Positions 1-14,189 of a stretch of 64,000 nt of DNA are shown piece by piece. This DNA comes from Paraspadella gotoi (Eukaryota; Chaetognatha). The notes beneath the pieces were generated by a model. The model saw only the letters and a list, made by a program, of their open reading frames with translations. It did not search any database and had not been told where the DNA came from. The DNA lies in NCBI GenBank assembly GCA_051294375.1, contig CM119265.1, forward strand, positions 21,514,278 through 21,578,277, given 5' to 3'. A program made the translations under genes and the position numbers. Within the stretch, counting starts at the first letter, position 1. Every line of letters starts with the position of its first letter.

Positions 1-1732
1 ATGACATAAGACTGAAATATTGTTTTCATAAGTTTTTACAAAACACGGGCGCAACTTGACGAATTCAGAAAAGATATTTGTAATGAATATTCAACAATAT
101 TAAATAAATAAAAAAACTGAAGGAATGGATCCGTCGTTGAAAAATGAATAATTCATGAACCGAGAAGCACGGAAGCACGCACGTGCATTGAACGTCGCCA
201 TTCATTGGCCCATCTAAAGCTTTCCTATGTGCGCGCGGGATGATTGGCCAAAGAGAGATTTGGCTTCAAAGCATGGAGAAAGAAGAGATCGTTTGATTGG
301 TCGGCGAAGTCATGAAGCTTGAATCCTGCTCTACGGATTTAAAGAGGAAGGAGAGTGAGCTAGCCTTTTCTTAAATTTAGTATTACATTGATAATAGCTA
401 TAACGTATGTTTTTTGCCAAATTGTAAAAACTGTGACCTGGCACCATATAATTACGAAAGAATAGTAATTGAATGGTAATTGTAGGCAAGATTGACGGTC
501 AAAACTCATAAGAAGCATACCAAAGATCAGTTAAAAATATAATAAGGTTCATATAAATTATAAATTATATAATTATATAATAAATTAAATAAATTATAAT
601 CTGGGCAATTATGGGCAATTATGGACAATTATGGGCATAATCATTAATCAATCCAAAAATTGAAAAAATTATGTTCTTTTTTTCAAATACCTTTACATAA
701 AAATCCGTTATAAGGCGCAACATTTGTCAGTTTTCTGTTTTCTTTGATTAACAGATAAAAGAACATCGACAACCAGCAAACAGTTGCACAGTTTTTTTCA
801 AGTATAATCTTCCCCGAAAAGCAATTATTTATTTAAATCCTTCAAAAAATCCGCCCAATTTTCATTCCTGCAACGCTTTTCTGAATGATGCGATAAAAAC
901 GCGAGGTAACTCGTTTTTGACATTTTGTTTATCAATTTAACATTTTGATGTAAACATTTGGTGCCGTTCATTGACCGTTGAGACAAAATTAACCTCTGTT
1001 AAATAGGTTTACATCATGTTTTTTCTTGCTAATCCGTCTTGTTTTTTTTCTAAAGAGAGCATAATGATTTTATAACGAGGGCTTTTATTCGTCATCTGTG
1101 CTTTGTTGGTTCTCTTTTAATCTGCCATGCCGAATCTAAACCGTGGTAGGTCGGATTTTGCAAATGATCTGTGGTGGATGTGTTAGCGATGGGAAGTCAA
1201 CCGCAATAGTCACTCCGCTTTTCATCAGGAGAGAAAAAAGTCTTTCTCATTTGGCAGTAAGTTAAGCCGAAAATCGGAACACACTTCGTCACCTTACGGC
1301 ACAGTACACGGCCCAGCACAGCCCAGCACAGCCCTCGCCTAGGGCCCAGGGCCCAGGATTAAGTTGGAATTTCCTCACAATTTTACTACATTTGTTTTGG
1401 AAATTTTGATTTTTATTAGGAATTTTTGTTGAGCACAAATGATGAAATGATCCCTAACGATAAGTCCGAACTCAGATATCACGATTCACGAGACTTCGGT
1501 TCTAACATTTTTATCGTTCAATTTTGACATTACTACTAAAGAATATCTCTTAGACTTAGTTTTAAACTTTTTTCATTACTAGCTTTTTAAAAAAAAATTT
1601 TTTAAGTTGCCACTTGTTCACGGAATTGTAATATTGTAATATTTCTGCAATTGCTTTAAATTTCATTTGGTTCGCTCCTTTCGCATTCGAGAATAGAAAT
1701 GGGCTTGTGAAACAGAAGTTGTCGATTTAAAT
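1..1732. other. AT-rich upstream region, no gene recognised
   Basis: No convincing coding exon is visible on either strand. The stretch is AT-rich with short internal repeats. One is a threefold near-repeat of a GGGCAATTAT-type unit near 600-640. Another is a GC-rich run near 1305-1355 built from CAGCACAGCCC and GGGCCCAG units. The last few hundred bases must hold the promoter and 5' UTR of the PIP5K gene, but I see no clear TATA box. Confidence 0.5.
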
Positions 1733-4700
1733 TTGACGATGGACGATTCGCTCGAGGAAGCGATCCGTTCTAAAGACACGGGCGAGAGACGATGGCGCGG
1801 CGCCGACGATGTCGCCAGAGCAACTGCGCCCACAGAAACTCCGTGGGAGCGCGTGAGGTCGGAGAAAGAGGCACCGACGACTCTGATGCGCGACAGGAGA
1901 AACATGATTCTCGAAGAGGAAGAATTCTTCGGCGGCGGCGGCGCCACTTATCCCTCGGTCGTCCCTCCGCGTTCCCCGGGGATGACCGCCAAGATGGCCT
2001 CCGACTCGAATCTGTTAAATCCCTATTCGAGGTAGTCGAGCGTCGCAAAGCATTTAATTCGTGGTAGTGTCTTTGTTCGTATGAGGATCTTTGATTCTTC
2101 AAGATGTGCCTTGGCTTGGAACTGTGATTCTCTCGTTTGTACTAAATTCACGGTTTTAATTTCTTTATGGAAGAAAACTAAACGAAGCGGAGACGGATTC
2201 GACGCGCGGTAGTGCCAACGCGTACGCGTCGTCTTCGGTGAGAAGTTCTCGCTCGCGTTCGAGCGCGGGACTGCCGAGGTGATTTTTTTTTTTATTACTC
2301 CATTCATTTTCGTTTCGCCTCATTACGTTTTAGGTCTTGTTCTTTTGTTCATTAGTTTTTATTTTGGTTAACACAGCAGCATGCACGACAGGGGTTCGTA
2401 CCACTATCCAAACGCTGGTTCCGCTTTCAGTGATGATCTATCTTGGAATGATGAGGGTTATGTAAGTATAAGGAGGTTTTTTCCGCATTTGAGGTAAAAG
2501 CTTCCTGTTGATTGACATTAGTATAATGTACTTAAATGTTGGAAGTCTCGGTTCTCAACCGTTTTAGTTATTCACTTCAGGTATTTATCATTCAATAGTC
2601 ATTGTCCTCCATAACAAATAAAAGTTTTATACCCACTTCAGACGTTTTTAAATATGAATTCCGATGTTTTTTTGTTCTAAGTTATTGTTCTAAGATATTT
2701 ATTAAAATGAGAAAACAATTTTTCACATTTATTTTATTGGAATTAATGGACGTTTCTGATTGTTTTCTATTTCTAATTAACTTCCAGGTTTCCTTGTTTC
2801 TATTGAATAGCACAAAAGCATAAAAGTCAATCATTTGTTGAAGCAATTGTTATTAAACAACACTTGAGCTATTGATTAATTCCCCTTTTTTATCCCCAAA
2901 ATCTTATCCGTTTCGACTCTTGCGACTTGAAAATCCGTCATCACCAAAGTCGACAATCTCCACCCTCCCGCAGCGTGAGAGCCGCTGGGGCACAATGGAA
3001 GGGGTACCCGGTCCTTCGGGGGTCGGCCGAGCGGGATCTATATCGGACTCTCTGTCGCCGGGTTCTTATCACGGGGCGACCATGCGTCATCGAACGCAAC
3101 GGCGCAGCAATGACAGAAAGATAGGGCACAGACGGGTGGACGAGGAGGGGAACGTCTCGTACAAAAAGGTGATGACAAGAGAGGGACGATATTTCAGGGA
3201 AATATATGCCAATTTTTTAAACCTAATACACCAGCTTTATTATATTGTATAACTTTAGTTGATATTGAACGCTTTTTTGTTTTTGTTCATTTTTCTTTAG
3301 ACGCCATCCTCGGAGCTAATGGCAGCGATTCAGCTTGGAATTGCACAATCACTAGTCAATTTGAAAAGTGCACCTCAAAGAGATGTTCTTTTGCAAGATT
3401 TTGCTGTTGTTGATACCGTATACTTTCCAAGGTATGTAATTAATTTCTAAAACAATTTTTTCATCATTTTTAAAATTGCAGTGACGTGATCGTATACAAG
3501 TGTTTTGCAAATCTTAGCAATAAATTATTAATTAACCTTTTGAATTTTTTTACATCTAAAATGTTACCCTGAAAAAATTCCTTATTTTGATAATAATGTT
3601 GCGTGTTCATCAGCAAATACGCTGGAGATATTGTGCAACACAGTATCTGTATCGATGAAGGTGTATCTTCGCCTGCGAGCACCCTCAAGCAAAAGTATGA
3701 CACAATTTCACTGAATTTCATTAAGCACAAAACCATGGCTGCGGTAATACAAAATTAATAAAATACAAGATTGAAAGTTTTCTTGTAATTTGTTTTTTTT
3801 TTAAATTTACCCAGTAAACAGCTTTTCAAAAATACACCTTGCTTTTCCAGTTTGTAGAATTTTATCTATTGTCAGCACCAGAATATTTTTTTTTATGAAA
3901 TTAATTTTCTTGGTTATAACTTTCAAAGTTTAATTGAGCATGCTACATCGAGCTATAAACTGACTATACCATGATTATGCGGCGAGCTTTTAAGGTTTTT
4001 CTAATTTGACATACAATCCAAATCCATTTTCGAAAAAAAAATTTGAACTACGTTTAGTAAAATTCATGGTTATCTTTCGTCAATTGTGTTAAGTTAACTT
4101 TGAATTGATAATAATATTACTTTTATCTCTAAATATAAATGTGTTCAAATTTAAAAACCGAAATAAGCAACGCAAATACAATCAATGCTTTCTTTGCTTT
4201 CGCTCGAAATTAAGGTGAAAGATCAATTTTTATTATTTAAAAAGCTTTTCTTTGCATGATCTATTTTGAGTTATTTTGATTATTGTTAACTGAGATATAA
4301 TTAAATTATAATTGTGTTGCAACGGAAAGATTAACCATGTACAGGCTTTTAAATTACTTCAGCATTCGTTACAAGTTATGGCATTTTTACGCAATATACA
4401 TTGCAATTTAAGCTCTTGTCTCAGTTCTTTTTAGGGTAAAATAGGGTAGCCCAACACTAATAAATAAAAAAATATTATATATTAAGAAGTAACGTAAAAG
4501 GCTACTACAAAAATAGATTCATGTTGAAAGCAACAGAAAGGTAAAAATAAATTAGTTTTATTTAGACTAGAAACTAGCCTTTAACAACCGTTGTGCTACC
4601 CAGTAACTAGGTTTGTAGAATGTAAGAGAGAAGAAAAAAATTATGAAAATATTTTTCTTTTTTGATTCCTGTTGTTTTTTATTTCAGTGATGGAAGCCAA

Positions 4701-7700
4701 ATCACGGCATCTCATCAATTTTCTGACTTTCGGTTCAAAACGTATTCCCCAGTGGGCTTTCGTCATTTGCGCGATATGTTCGCCATTCAGTCAGATGATT
4801 TTCTTGTGAGTTTCTTTTTAACGTTTAGATATCATTAAAAGCTCAGTAAAACTTTTCCGATTTAAAGAAATGCGTTAACTGTTAAGCAATGAAGGGACAT
4901 GATAAACCAAATCATATATTGTCCTTCAGATTTCCGTTTGCAACGAGTCGCTTAAAGAATTGTCAAATCCCGGAGCCAGCGGATCCATTTTTTTCTTATC
5001 CCGCGACGACGAATTCATCATCAAAACTGTGCAACACAAAGAAGCAGAGTTTCTTCAAAAGCTTTTACCCGGGTATTACATGGTAAGATAATTCTTTAAA
5101 CGTTAATGTATTCAATTGCTTAAATATAAAAGCTATCTCTTTAAAAAATTTACTAAATTTTGATTATTTTATATTTTATAATTTATATTTTATAAGAAAT
5201 ATCCTTCATTTATGCATAAGTTTTGTTTTTAGCCGAATAATTTTCAGCCATTACCGTCATGTGCAAAAAAATCGCTCCACTTTATTCCGGACTTTAAAAT
5301 TATTCTATATATGTACTTGAATTCTTTTTAAAAATTTAAAAAGTGAATTTAAATTTATTGAAAGATGGATCGGCTCTCAAAATAAATAAATAATAATCTT
5401 AAGGTTATTAATATTTACGATGAATGACAGGTCCATAATTCTGAAGCTTTTAGATAAAAGTCGATTTTCCCGTTTAAAATTATTTTTTTATAAAATTCTT
5501 AGAAATGTTTTTATAGAGGGTCTGAAATTTAAAGTTATAAAGTGACCATATTTTTTTGCACGAGTGTATTTGAAACGTCGTTACCGAGCTCATGAAATAT
5601 CAACCGCTTTACTCTTTTATTTCAGAATCTAGTCCAAAACCCAAGAACACTTTTGCCAAAGTTCTTCGGTTTATTTTGCTATCAGTGTAGTGGGAAAAAC
5701 ATTAGATTAAGCATCATGAACAATTTGTTGCCAACGTCGATTCCCATGCATCTGAAGTACGATCTCAAAGGCTCAACGTTTAAAAGAAAAGCGTCAAAAC
5801 ATGAAAGGGCGAAAAAGGTAACCCGAACCGTCCCTTCTTTCGCTAAGGTAAGGATTTGCTGTCCGCGTTAACTCTCCTATCTTTCCCATCGCTTCAGTCG
5901 CCGACCTTTAAAGATCTGGACTTTTTGGAGCAACATCCTTCGGGGATCGAACTCGAGGTCGAGACCTACGAGGCTTTGGAGAAGACTCTCCGCCGCGACG
6001 TTCGCGTCCTCGAGTCCTTCAAGATCATGGATTACTCGCTCCTCCTTGGAGTGCACAACCTCGACGAATATGAGCGGGAGAAGAAGAGAACGTGCGTATT
6101 TGCTTGACTGTTTAAATCCTAATTAAATTTTTTTAAATAAGTTGAAAGTTTTATTCGAACCATCACTTTAACTTAGACGCGAAGAACGCAAAAAAGCAGA
6201 CGTCACTCCAGACTCGGGCGGCGGCGACAACGACGACCCCGAAAATGATGGCGATAACAACGAATCGCAAGAAGAAGCGGAATCTGAGGGTCTCGGCGCC
6301 ATCGCCAAATTGGCTGGAGCTTCAGTTAAAGGTAACATGAAAGGCGCAAAATTATAATTATTATTATCGTTGTTATTATTATTATTATTATTATCTCATG
6401 AAGTTACCGGATTCGCCTGAAAAAAATGAAAAAAATTGAAATTTATAATAACATATTTTATATTTTTGACCTAACTTTTTATAAAGAGTCACAATCTTTA
6501 ATAAATATATTTTGAAAATGAATTATTTTGTAAGGTTGGATAATGTTTAGCAGTCGATTATTTTTTAAAATTTTAATCATCGGTGAAAAATGATAAAAAT
6601 TAACGGTAAAACGTTAAAACCGGTTAATTTGGTTGGTAACTATCCTTATTTTTGGAGAATCACAGGAACTGCCAAAATGTCTTAATAAAATATTAGTTTA
6701 TATTCTAATTAATTTATATTGACCCCCTTTTCCTTTTATTTCTTTTTCTGGCAGACGTATATTCATTAACAATAAATTCTTCAAAAAAAAACAACTACAA
6801 AACAAAAAAAATCCTAAAGGATTGTGTACTTATTCATAAGGAATTTAAAATTCTGGTATAGGAGCAGTGAGCATTTGTTAACAGACAGTACCTTGGGAGA
6901 GTGGGACTCGTTGAACTTGAAACAAACAGAAGATTTTGGGCCATCAAAAACTCAAAATAAAAACATTTTAAAATTAACCGTTAATTTTAAAAAAATTAAT
7001 CGATCAATTTGAAGAGACAGTAATTATTGTAATGTGTTAGTGATAGAACCGTTCAATATAAACAGTCCCTGAGCTTCGGATCAGGGTGTAACACCATGTT
7101 ACAGGCGGGTTAAGCACCCCGTCCCTCTTAACTGCTAGGCGACCACCGGGCTAGAACCCTGGACCTTTGGGTTGGGAGACGAATGACTTGCCTCTGGCAC
7201 CAATGGCCGCTGATGAACGGTTGGTGGATTTTAGTCCACCATAAATTAAAATTATTTTTCATCGATGATTAACCGTTAATCGTTAATCGGATAAAAGGCC
7301 TAATTGGGACGAGCTGGAAGGGAAAATGCTATCCGAGAGGCAAATATAGGATATCCCCCCACATTACATATTAATTTATTATAATTATATTTGTTCGCAG
7401 CCATGATTGTTCGTCAGAAGTCGATGAATCGCGAGCGCCTTTCGACGTTCACTACGGCTATGGAGTCCATAACAGCGGAGACGCTGAACGACCCGATAGA
7501 TTTGGACGAAGACATTCCGTGAGTGATAAAATAAATGATTATAACGGACGACGAATCTGGCTGAAAGCTCGACTCGCTCTTCATTCCTTAATTGATACAA
7601 TTTGCTTCTAACAGCGTCGGCGGCATTCCAGCTCGTAACTCCAACGGGGACCGTCTGCTTCTCTTCATTGGTATCATCGATATCCTCCAGAATTATCGTC

Positions 7701-10700
7701 TCGTAAAGAAAATGGAGCATGTGTTCAAAGCGGTCGTTCACGATGGGGTAAAAAAGGAGCGAGATTTTCACGCTTAAATATTTTTTTTTTCGCCATTATT
7801 GATAATCAACAATTTGACAGGATACCGTTTCCGTTCATCGCCCCGATTTTTACGCTGAACGTTTCCTCGATTTCGTTCTGAAAAAAGTGTTCCGCAAAGT
7901 GCAATCACGTAAGTGACGTTTTCAATCCTATCTTTTTTCCCATTTCCTTCCTTCCTTCCTTCCTTCCTTCCTTCCTTCCTATCTTTCTCTTACCCCGCAA
8001 TCCACTCAGAATGGTTTTTTTTTTATACTTTTTTGCATTCTCGTGAATGTCATGAATTAAATGAACATGCTCGCAGAGTTTTTGCGCATTCAACATCGCT
8101 TTGCATCAATTTTAGTCGCTATTTTTGCTTGTAGTGGTTATTTGCATTATTAGAATTCCCGCTTGAAACAAACCCCTGAACTGGGAATTTCTGTTATTAT
8201 CTTATGAAGCGTCGGAATATATTGAATAATAAATAGTATAACAAGTTAATTTTTAGTATTTAACTAGACGGTCAAAAAAATTTCAGCGAGCTTACCAAGA
8301 AAATATCTTTGCTATTCTGAAGTGGATACTTAGAATTTTGGAAAAAAATATATTTAGAAATACCCATATTCTCTGTGACGTTCCTGTTATATCATATCCC
8401 TACCGCATTAACAATTAACCAAGTTGTACCTCTCTTTAATAAAAAAAGTGGATCCCCCTGATTCTGCGGAATGCACTGGAGTTCAAAAATTCCGCAAGAT
8501 AGCGCTTGGTGTCGTCGCTTCTGAGGGTAAAAAAAATTAAAATAAAAAAATGATCGTCCCGATTATTTTTTTACTTAATGTAATCACCTTAAAAGATTTA
8601 AGTACAATTATTTTTTTTCTTATTTTTCCTTGTGTACTAAATTATTAACCTTCAATCAGTCCACTTATACGCAACGTTAATCGCTATTTTAAGTATATTT
8701 TATGGTTCATCATTGGCACCGCTTTTTTCAGACTTTTGGACGTATGACCTTTTTACGCTCTTATATGCCGTGTAGTTTCATTTTTCTGGGGTCATTAATT
8801 GTGGTAATGCTAAAGTGAACATTTACATACTTTTGGAGCGGGTTCTGCAAGTTTTTTAATATTTTTTCCTTTTTACATTTTTATTCCTTCCCTTATGATA
8901 TTTTTTCGTCTGCATGGTGCATCTTTTATTCGCATGACATCAAACTTTACCAATTGCTTCTCGCGTTGTCTGGTAAAGTGGATCCCTGGCCGGCGCGCTC
9001 TCAACAGTCAATGTTTTCGTCGATAAGAAAAAAGGTTTCGAGTCGTTCACATACCAGCGACGGTTCAAAAGGGACGAGTAATTCTGAGAAACGGAGGGAC
9101 GGGATCAGACCAAAATGTGGCGCGAGTTGCTCTTTGTGTCTTCACGGTGCTACCAAACAAAAAGTTGGATACAATCGTAACAGAAGTAGTGAAAGAAAGC
9201 CAGGTTGGGGCTTACTAACTTTCTTAAATCATCCAAGTTAATTAGGCATCCTTGTCAAGTCTGACGGCCTTAATGCATATTATTATCAAGAATTTTTCTA
9301 AAATAGTATTTGTTATAATCCTGATTGATGCAGATGGCACGGTAAAACTTTTACCGCCTTATTCGAATTTGTCATCACGGACAAAATTACCGCCACAAGT
9401 GTCCTTCGCTACCACATTAGCCGATAATGTTATAGCCACCCCAGGCTCTCTTCACCTGCATCCGGATATGCAGGGAAAATACGACTATTCCCCCCATGGA
9501 GGGTGAGACCAAGTTTTACTGCTGTGTTGCGAATTTGTTTATAGTATCTTCTCGTGTTTTTTTTTTCGTCGCAATCTCCTGCGCTTGCGACGATTTTGTG
9601 ACGATGGTCCCCATAAATGTCGTTGTCGTCGTCGGCGTTCCAATTATAGATCACCCTTTCTTAAATTATTGGTAATTGTATGAAGTTGAAGATTTAGACA
9701 TATTCTCATCAAGGTTCTTGAAAACTGATAAGGTACTACATTAAATGTGATTTATTGATTTTATATAAACAAAAAAAAATTATTTTATTTATGTCTCTTT
9801 CTCTCTGTCTTTTTCTCAGTCGCTGCCTTTTCTGATTTGTCCAAAAACGAGTTGAGCTCCGCAGCGGCTGAACGTTACGCGTCTCTCTCTCACTCGCTCT
9901 CTTCTCTAACTTTTTTTCTCTCTATTTCTTTTTTTTCTTTCTGTCTCTCTGTTTTTTTATTAAAAAAAAAATTGTATCAGCATCGAACTCGTGATGTTAA
10001 GAATGGCAGTCGCACATGTTATCATTTCACCATCTTTTCCTTTTTTTTTATTTTTTCATTATCTCTCTTACATTTATTCATTCAATTTCTTCAATTAAAT
10101 TAAATAAATTAAATTCGTTTAATTTAATTAATTCAGTTCTTACTTTTAAGTTTATTTATTCAATACAATTTATTTATCTCAATTCTTTTTTTTTTAGAAT
10201 GAAATTTAAAGTTAAACTTAATTCATTCATATTTATTTTATTTCATTTTATTCATTTCATTTTTATTTATTTATATTTATATTCATTTATTTATTTATTC
10301 TTATATATTAAGCCAAGTTTATGAATAAAACTTTTTGTATCAAATATGAATTTTTGTTTGAGTTTCAAAGTTTGTCATGGGTCCATAATTTTTATCTGCG
10401 ATTACGACGATCCTTATACTTTTAAGATTTTTTTTGAGGCCTCTCTGACGATCAGTGTTATCATGTCCCACATGATGGGCAGTAGTCTAAGTTTCTTTTG
10501 CGAGCAGCCGAGGAGGTATATATACATATTGAATGATGTAAACGAGTTTTGTTTGTTAGTGTCGTCGAATTAAAGTTCAGCGATGTTGCAGGGTTTTAAC
10601 TCTCTCGATGAATCGTCGCCCTCATTCTTTCTATGGTATGCGATCATGCGCCCTTCCTTCCCCTACCGCCTCAACCCGGCGGAGACGGTCGCATCTCAAC

Positions 10701-13700
10701 TCCACTTGAAGTCCACTTTCTCACGAATTTTTGACTTGGCGTCTTTTTCGTTTTTTGCTTGCTTATTTATACGTCTTTAGTTTAGAATTTGATTATGAAT
10801 ATATGAGGAAATTAAACCGTAATTAAAGGTAATATTTTACTGTTGTTAGATTTGAGTTTTGAAGTTTTTTCCTTCGTCTCCGTCTTCATTGCTGTTTTTG
10901 CTAATGCGTCGAATGTTTTTATCTATAGTTAACGGGTTTTTTAAATTTTACTAATGATTTTCGTAACAAAACACATGCAAATACAAATAAAATTATAAAA
11001 CTTTTATTAAAAAAGCATTACATATGAATCGCGGCAGCATAGTGGATCGATTAGATCGTTTAAAGTAATTCTGTTGTAAAATTAAGATACGTAAAACCAA
11101 TTCACAAACGCCATCAACGCCTCATCCTGTTAACTTTTTTTGGATACTTTTGCTTCCGTGATTCATTAATTATTTAACAACCAGATGATCAAAAAACATA
11201 GTGCATGTGGTACAGACGTTTGGTTTAAAATGTTTTCTTTCATTTACACATTTTAATTCCACTTTTATTCTTGTCCGCAACTTTCTCTCCCTAGCCCTAA
11301 AAAGTTCCCCCTCGAAGCGTGGCAAGATGTCGCGTTTCGGACGGCAGTCCGTGTCGGTCGACGTCGCCGCAGTGGGTCCCAGTAGCGAAACACCACAAGG
11401 AGGCAAGTGACAGATTTCATCGAAGAAAGTATCATCTAACTAGTTCGGAATTCATCCTTTTTAGTTTTGTTGGCTGGCAAGAATGTCTCCGAGACCGGAA
11501 GTAAGTTATAAGTCCATACGCTGAAGTCTACAGACTTGCTGATCTTCCTCCTTACTTTACTTCCCAAGAATCGCCGTTGATCAAAGTCGCTTCGGTTTCT
11601 CCGGCTGTTCGTATGACCGGTGTTCCGGAAGAGTCCCCCCGGTCGAATGGCGAGACGGCTGGATTAGCCGCTGCGCCCCCGGCCGTCGGTGGAAACCTTC
11701 CTAAAAACGGCGTCACGTCCGATTCGTCGTCTTCTGGAATTTCCTCGGCGGGGCAGACCACCTTATCTCATCTCTCGCCTCAACTCCGGTCTTAAAATTT
11801 TATTAATGATTAATCCGATATCTTTCTTTCAATAAACCAATCGTGTCGACTTTCACTTCTTCAGGCGAGTCCTCAGTCCAGAGCCGGGCGCGGGCGGCGG
11901 AGTTGCCTGGTCTCCTCCCCACAGTTGGGCTGGATCCACTCCGACTCACACCGAGGGCACCCCGTCCTTCACGGAATCCAGTTCTTCGGAATGGATCGGG
12001 GGTGAGAAAATGACTGAAAAACTCTGGTCGACGCCGTTGCGCTCTTTGGTCCTTTCAGAACCACTGCTACTCTTCCCCTTCCCTTCGCCGCAGACCTTTC
12101 GCACGGATCCGAAGCCATTTACCCTCCCGACCACCGAAAATCTGAGACATCCGTCGTCCCCCTTCCGGCCGATCCTCGATCTGGCGACGTCGGTGGCGCC
12201 ACCCTTAACGGAAACTCTTTCGACGAGAGCCGAACGCCGACGCTGACTCCGAGAGAAGGCGGTTCGCTCGACCTGACCCCGACGGCGGAGGTGAGAAACA
12301 AGGGGTTTGGGGGTGCAGAGTTGAGCGATTTCGGTTTCTTTTTACGTTGAAGCTCGCGTCCACCGATAAATGTCCGTAAATGGCTTGGCATGAAAATTTA
12401 AGGTTCGATCTTTTGAGAATTAAGTTTGTTTCTTCACTACCGACTCAAGACGTCGTAGATTGTATTCAATTTCTGTGTTTTTCATCTCGTCGCTTTTTGA
12501 TTAGTTTATTTTTTTGTTTTTTCATAGCAGCTTCAATATAATATACGGCAATTAACAATAATTAATGTCTTCTCGTTCCAAATTTTTTATTCCCCTTTTA
12601 TTCTTGCACGCGAACCAACACTTAAAAATCGCTCAGCCCATATAATCTTCTATCGTTCGACACTCTTCACCTCTCTCTCCCCCCCTCCTTTTCTCTTGTC
12701 TCTCTCTATAATGATAATTTCGTCGATTCTCGCTCGATTTGTCGACGTGTCCCCTTCGGACCATGGCCACCCCAACAATTTAAATGTCATCCGCTGATAG
12801 TCGTTCATGCATAATTAAGCATATAAACTCGACTGTAATCGAATAAGAAATTCGGAAATTATTGTTTAACACCAACTTAATGCTCTTTCACCAGTCATTA
12901 GAAGCTTGCAATCACGACTTGGATTAGGTAAAAATAGCATGTTTTTTCCTTTTTCCTGACCCTTCTATTAATATCGTGAGCCGTCTTTTTGCCACTTCAA
13001 CTTCCCCTTCCAAAAATTCAGATTTTTTTTTCTCTTTGCTTACACTTATTTTAACCCCTAAATAGTGGTCATTATCTTGGGACGAATCTAAGCATGTTAT
13101 TATCTTATATTGTCAGTGAGTGAATTGTTTCCATACATGGCTATATAGTATATACTGACTTGACCGAATAGTTCGCGGAGTTTCTGTAATTTTATCTCTA
13201 GCAAAGTTTTATCATAATATAAACAAGGGCTTTACAATTTGCTCATTTGATAATATCGTGAAAATCTTTGTCGGTTTTAGAAATTTTACATCTACATTTT
13301 ACATCATTTTACCATCTTTAAGTTTAACTATCTTTAAAGTTAAAATCTTTGCATTCATACGGTAAGTCTGGAATTAAGTAGAAGGCAATCAAAACAAAAA
13401 CAATTTTATTAACAGGTCTAAAAAAGATAGGTTGTGGACGCGTCCAAAAGGTAACAACGTTTTTCCAGAGTTCAAATGTTCAAGGCAGAAAAAAAAATCA
13501 CTAACAAGCGTCTTATTCGGTTAAGAGGTGACTTTTATGCTACTAACTGACTTAAACTGAAAATGCAGCCATAGCTAATTTAGATCTGTACTCACTATTT
13601 TCTGGAACTACCTTTAGGTTCGCAGACTATAAATCCAAAATTTCTGTCCGTGATTTTTCCATTTCAGCTCTTTTTTGTAGAATGCATATTCGTCCGTTTC

Positions 13701-14189
13701 TTTCTTCTCCAGCTGCCCCATCCGCCTCTGCCTTCCCACCCGACATCCCTGCGTCCCGCCCCCGTCAGCCGCGCCCTTTCCTCTGACCATCATCGCGCCC
13801 CGCCTCTGCACGAGGCCTTTTTCGAAGGCGCCCTCTCTGCCCCTTCCCCTGTTGAGGACGAAGCGGCTGTCATTGCCGCAGCCCCATCATTTTCGGAACA
13901 GCTCCGAGCGCATCGTGAGTCTCTCACGCGTCCCTCCCCACCCTCGCTCGCTTTAATTACCGACATCGATTCGGCGATGGACGAACCGTCGCCCGAACGT
14001 CCCGCCATCTACATTCCGAGAGCCGAACTCTTCACACAACTTCATCGAGAAATGGAGGCGGCCGAGTCGACGTCTACCCCCGAACGAAATTCCCGTGCCC
14101 AACACCTGTTGGCTCGACAAGAGGCTTTGGCAGGGGAGGCGTTCCGCGACGAGGACGACGTTCCGGAAATGGAAATCACGTATTTGTGA
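1733..14189 (+). CDS. PIP5K1: Type I phosphatidylinositol-4-phosphate 5-kinase (PIP5K), 23 exons
   Basis: Makes PI(4,5)P2 from PI4P at the plasma membrane. Exons: 1733-2031, 2174-2278, 2380-2461, 2974-3168, 3301-3431, 4688-4805, 4930-5082, 5626-5817, 5898-6091, 6177-6331, 7401-7518, 7615-7747, 7821-7908, 8449-8526, 8979-9203, 9334-9502, 10592-10635, 11295-11402, 11465-11500, 11569-11788, 11865-12001, 12094-12290, 13713-14189. All junction phases agree, giving about 1217 codons. The first exons are Ser/Arg-rich and lineage-specific. The kinase core runs over exons 5-13: [34 protein letters not shown] (nucleotide-binding lysine), [27 protein letters not shown] and [11 protein letters not shown]. 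Exons 14-23 form a long low-complexity tail with the motif [19 protein letters not shown], which resembles arthropod PIP5K tails as I recall them. Exon 18 uses a GC donor (GGAG|GCAAGT). The start could also be the ATG at 1739. The kinase identity is certain. The tail exons at 10592 and 11465 are the least sure. Confidence 0.93.
4434..4612. repeat. Possible MITE-like element with short inverted ends
   Basis: Inside a PIP5K intron, GGGTAGCCCAACAC near 4444 is mirrored by GTTGTGCTACCC near 4590. About 160 bp of AT-rich sequence with no coding content are thus enclosed by imperfect 12-base inverted ends. This fits a short non-autonomous DNA transposon, but there is only one copy here and no clear target duplication, so confidence is low. 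Confidence 0.3.
7070..7240 (-). mobile_element. tRNA-derived SINE head, minus strand
   Basis: Read on the minus strand, this holds an A-box-like TGGTGCCAGAGG (complement of about 7191-7202). About 33 bases further on is a B-box-like GGTTCTAGCCC (complement of about 7148-7159). This is the RNA polymerase III promoter spacing of a tRNA. The rest does not fold as a functional tRNA, and the copy sits inside a PIP5K intron, so a tRNA-derived SINE is the best reading. A perfect GGTGGA/TCCACC hairpin lies just outside its 5' side near 7223-7240. Confidence 0.55.
7940..7982. repeat. (TTCC)n microsatellite
   Basis: A run of about nine CCTT/TTCC units in the PIP5K intron after exon 13. It creates open frames on both strands ([10 protein letters not shown] and [10 protein letters not shown] patterns) that are not genes. 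Confidence 0.9.
9555..10440. repeat. Dispersed repeat, copy A (partner at 53738-54515)
   Basis: Three blocks match a second copy at 53.7-54.5 kb in the same order. The first is a palindrome, TCGTCGCAA at 9566-9574 and TTGCGACGA at 9585-9593, followed by a CCCATAA...GTCGTTGTCGTCGTC stretch. The second is a pyrimidine-rich tract ending in TTTTTATTAAAAAAAAAATTG, then GAACTCGT and CATGTTATCATTT near 9950-10030. The third is ACGACGATCCTTATACTTTTAAGA near 10404. No protein is encoded. It lies in the intron after PIP5K exon 16 and is probably a non-autonomous element. Confidence 0.6.

Noticed and set aside
1770-2102. Arg-rich minus-strand open frame
   Set aside because: Antisense shadow of PIP5K exon 1.
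3600-3640. CTGATGAA on the minus strand (complement of TTCATCAG), preceded by the same TATTTG as the intact hammerhead
   Set aside because: No stem II and no GAAA follow at any plausible distance.
7213-7245. CTGATGAAC next to a perfect GGTGGA/TCCACC hairpin beside the SINE
   Set aside because: The hairpin is displaced by several bases from the core, and ATAAA follows in place of GAAA, so a hammerhead cannot form.
10016-10324. 102-codon Phe/Leu/Ile-rich open frame resembling a membrane protein
   Set aside because: An extreme AT tract within an intron; the hydrophobic composition comes from TTT/TTA/ATT codons.
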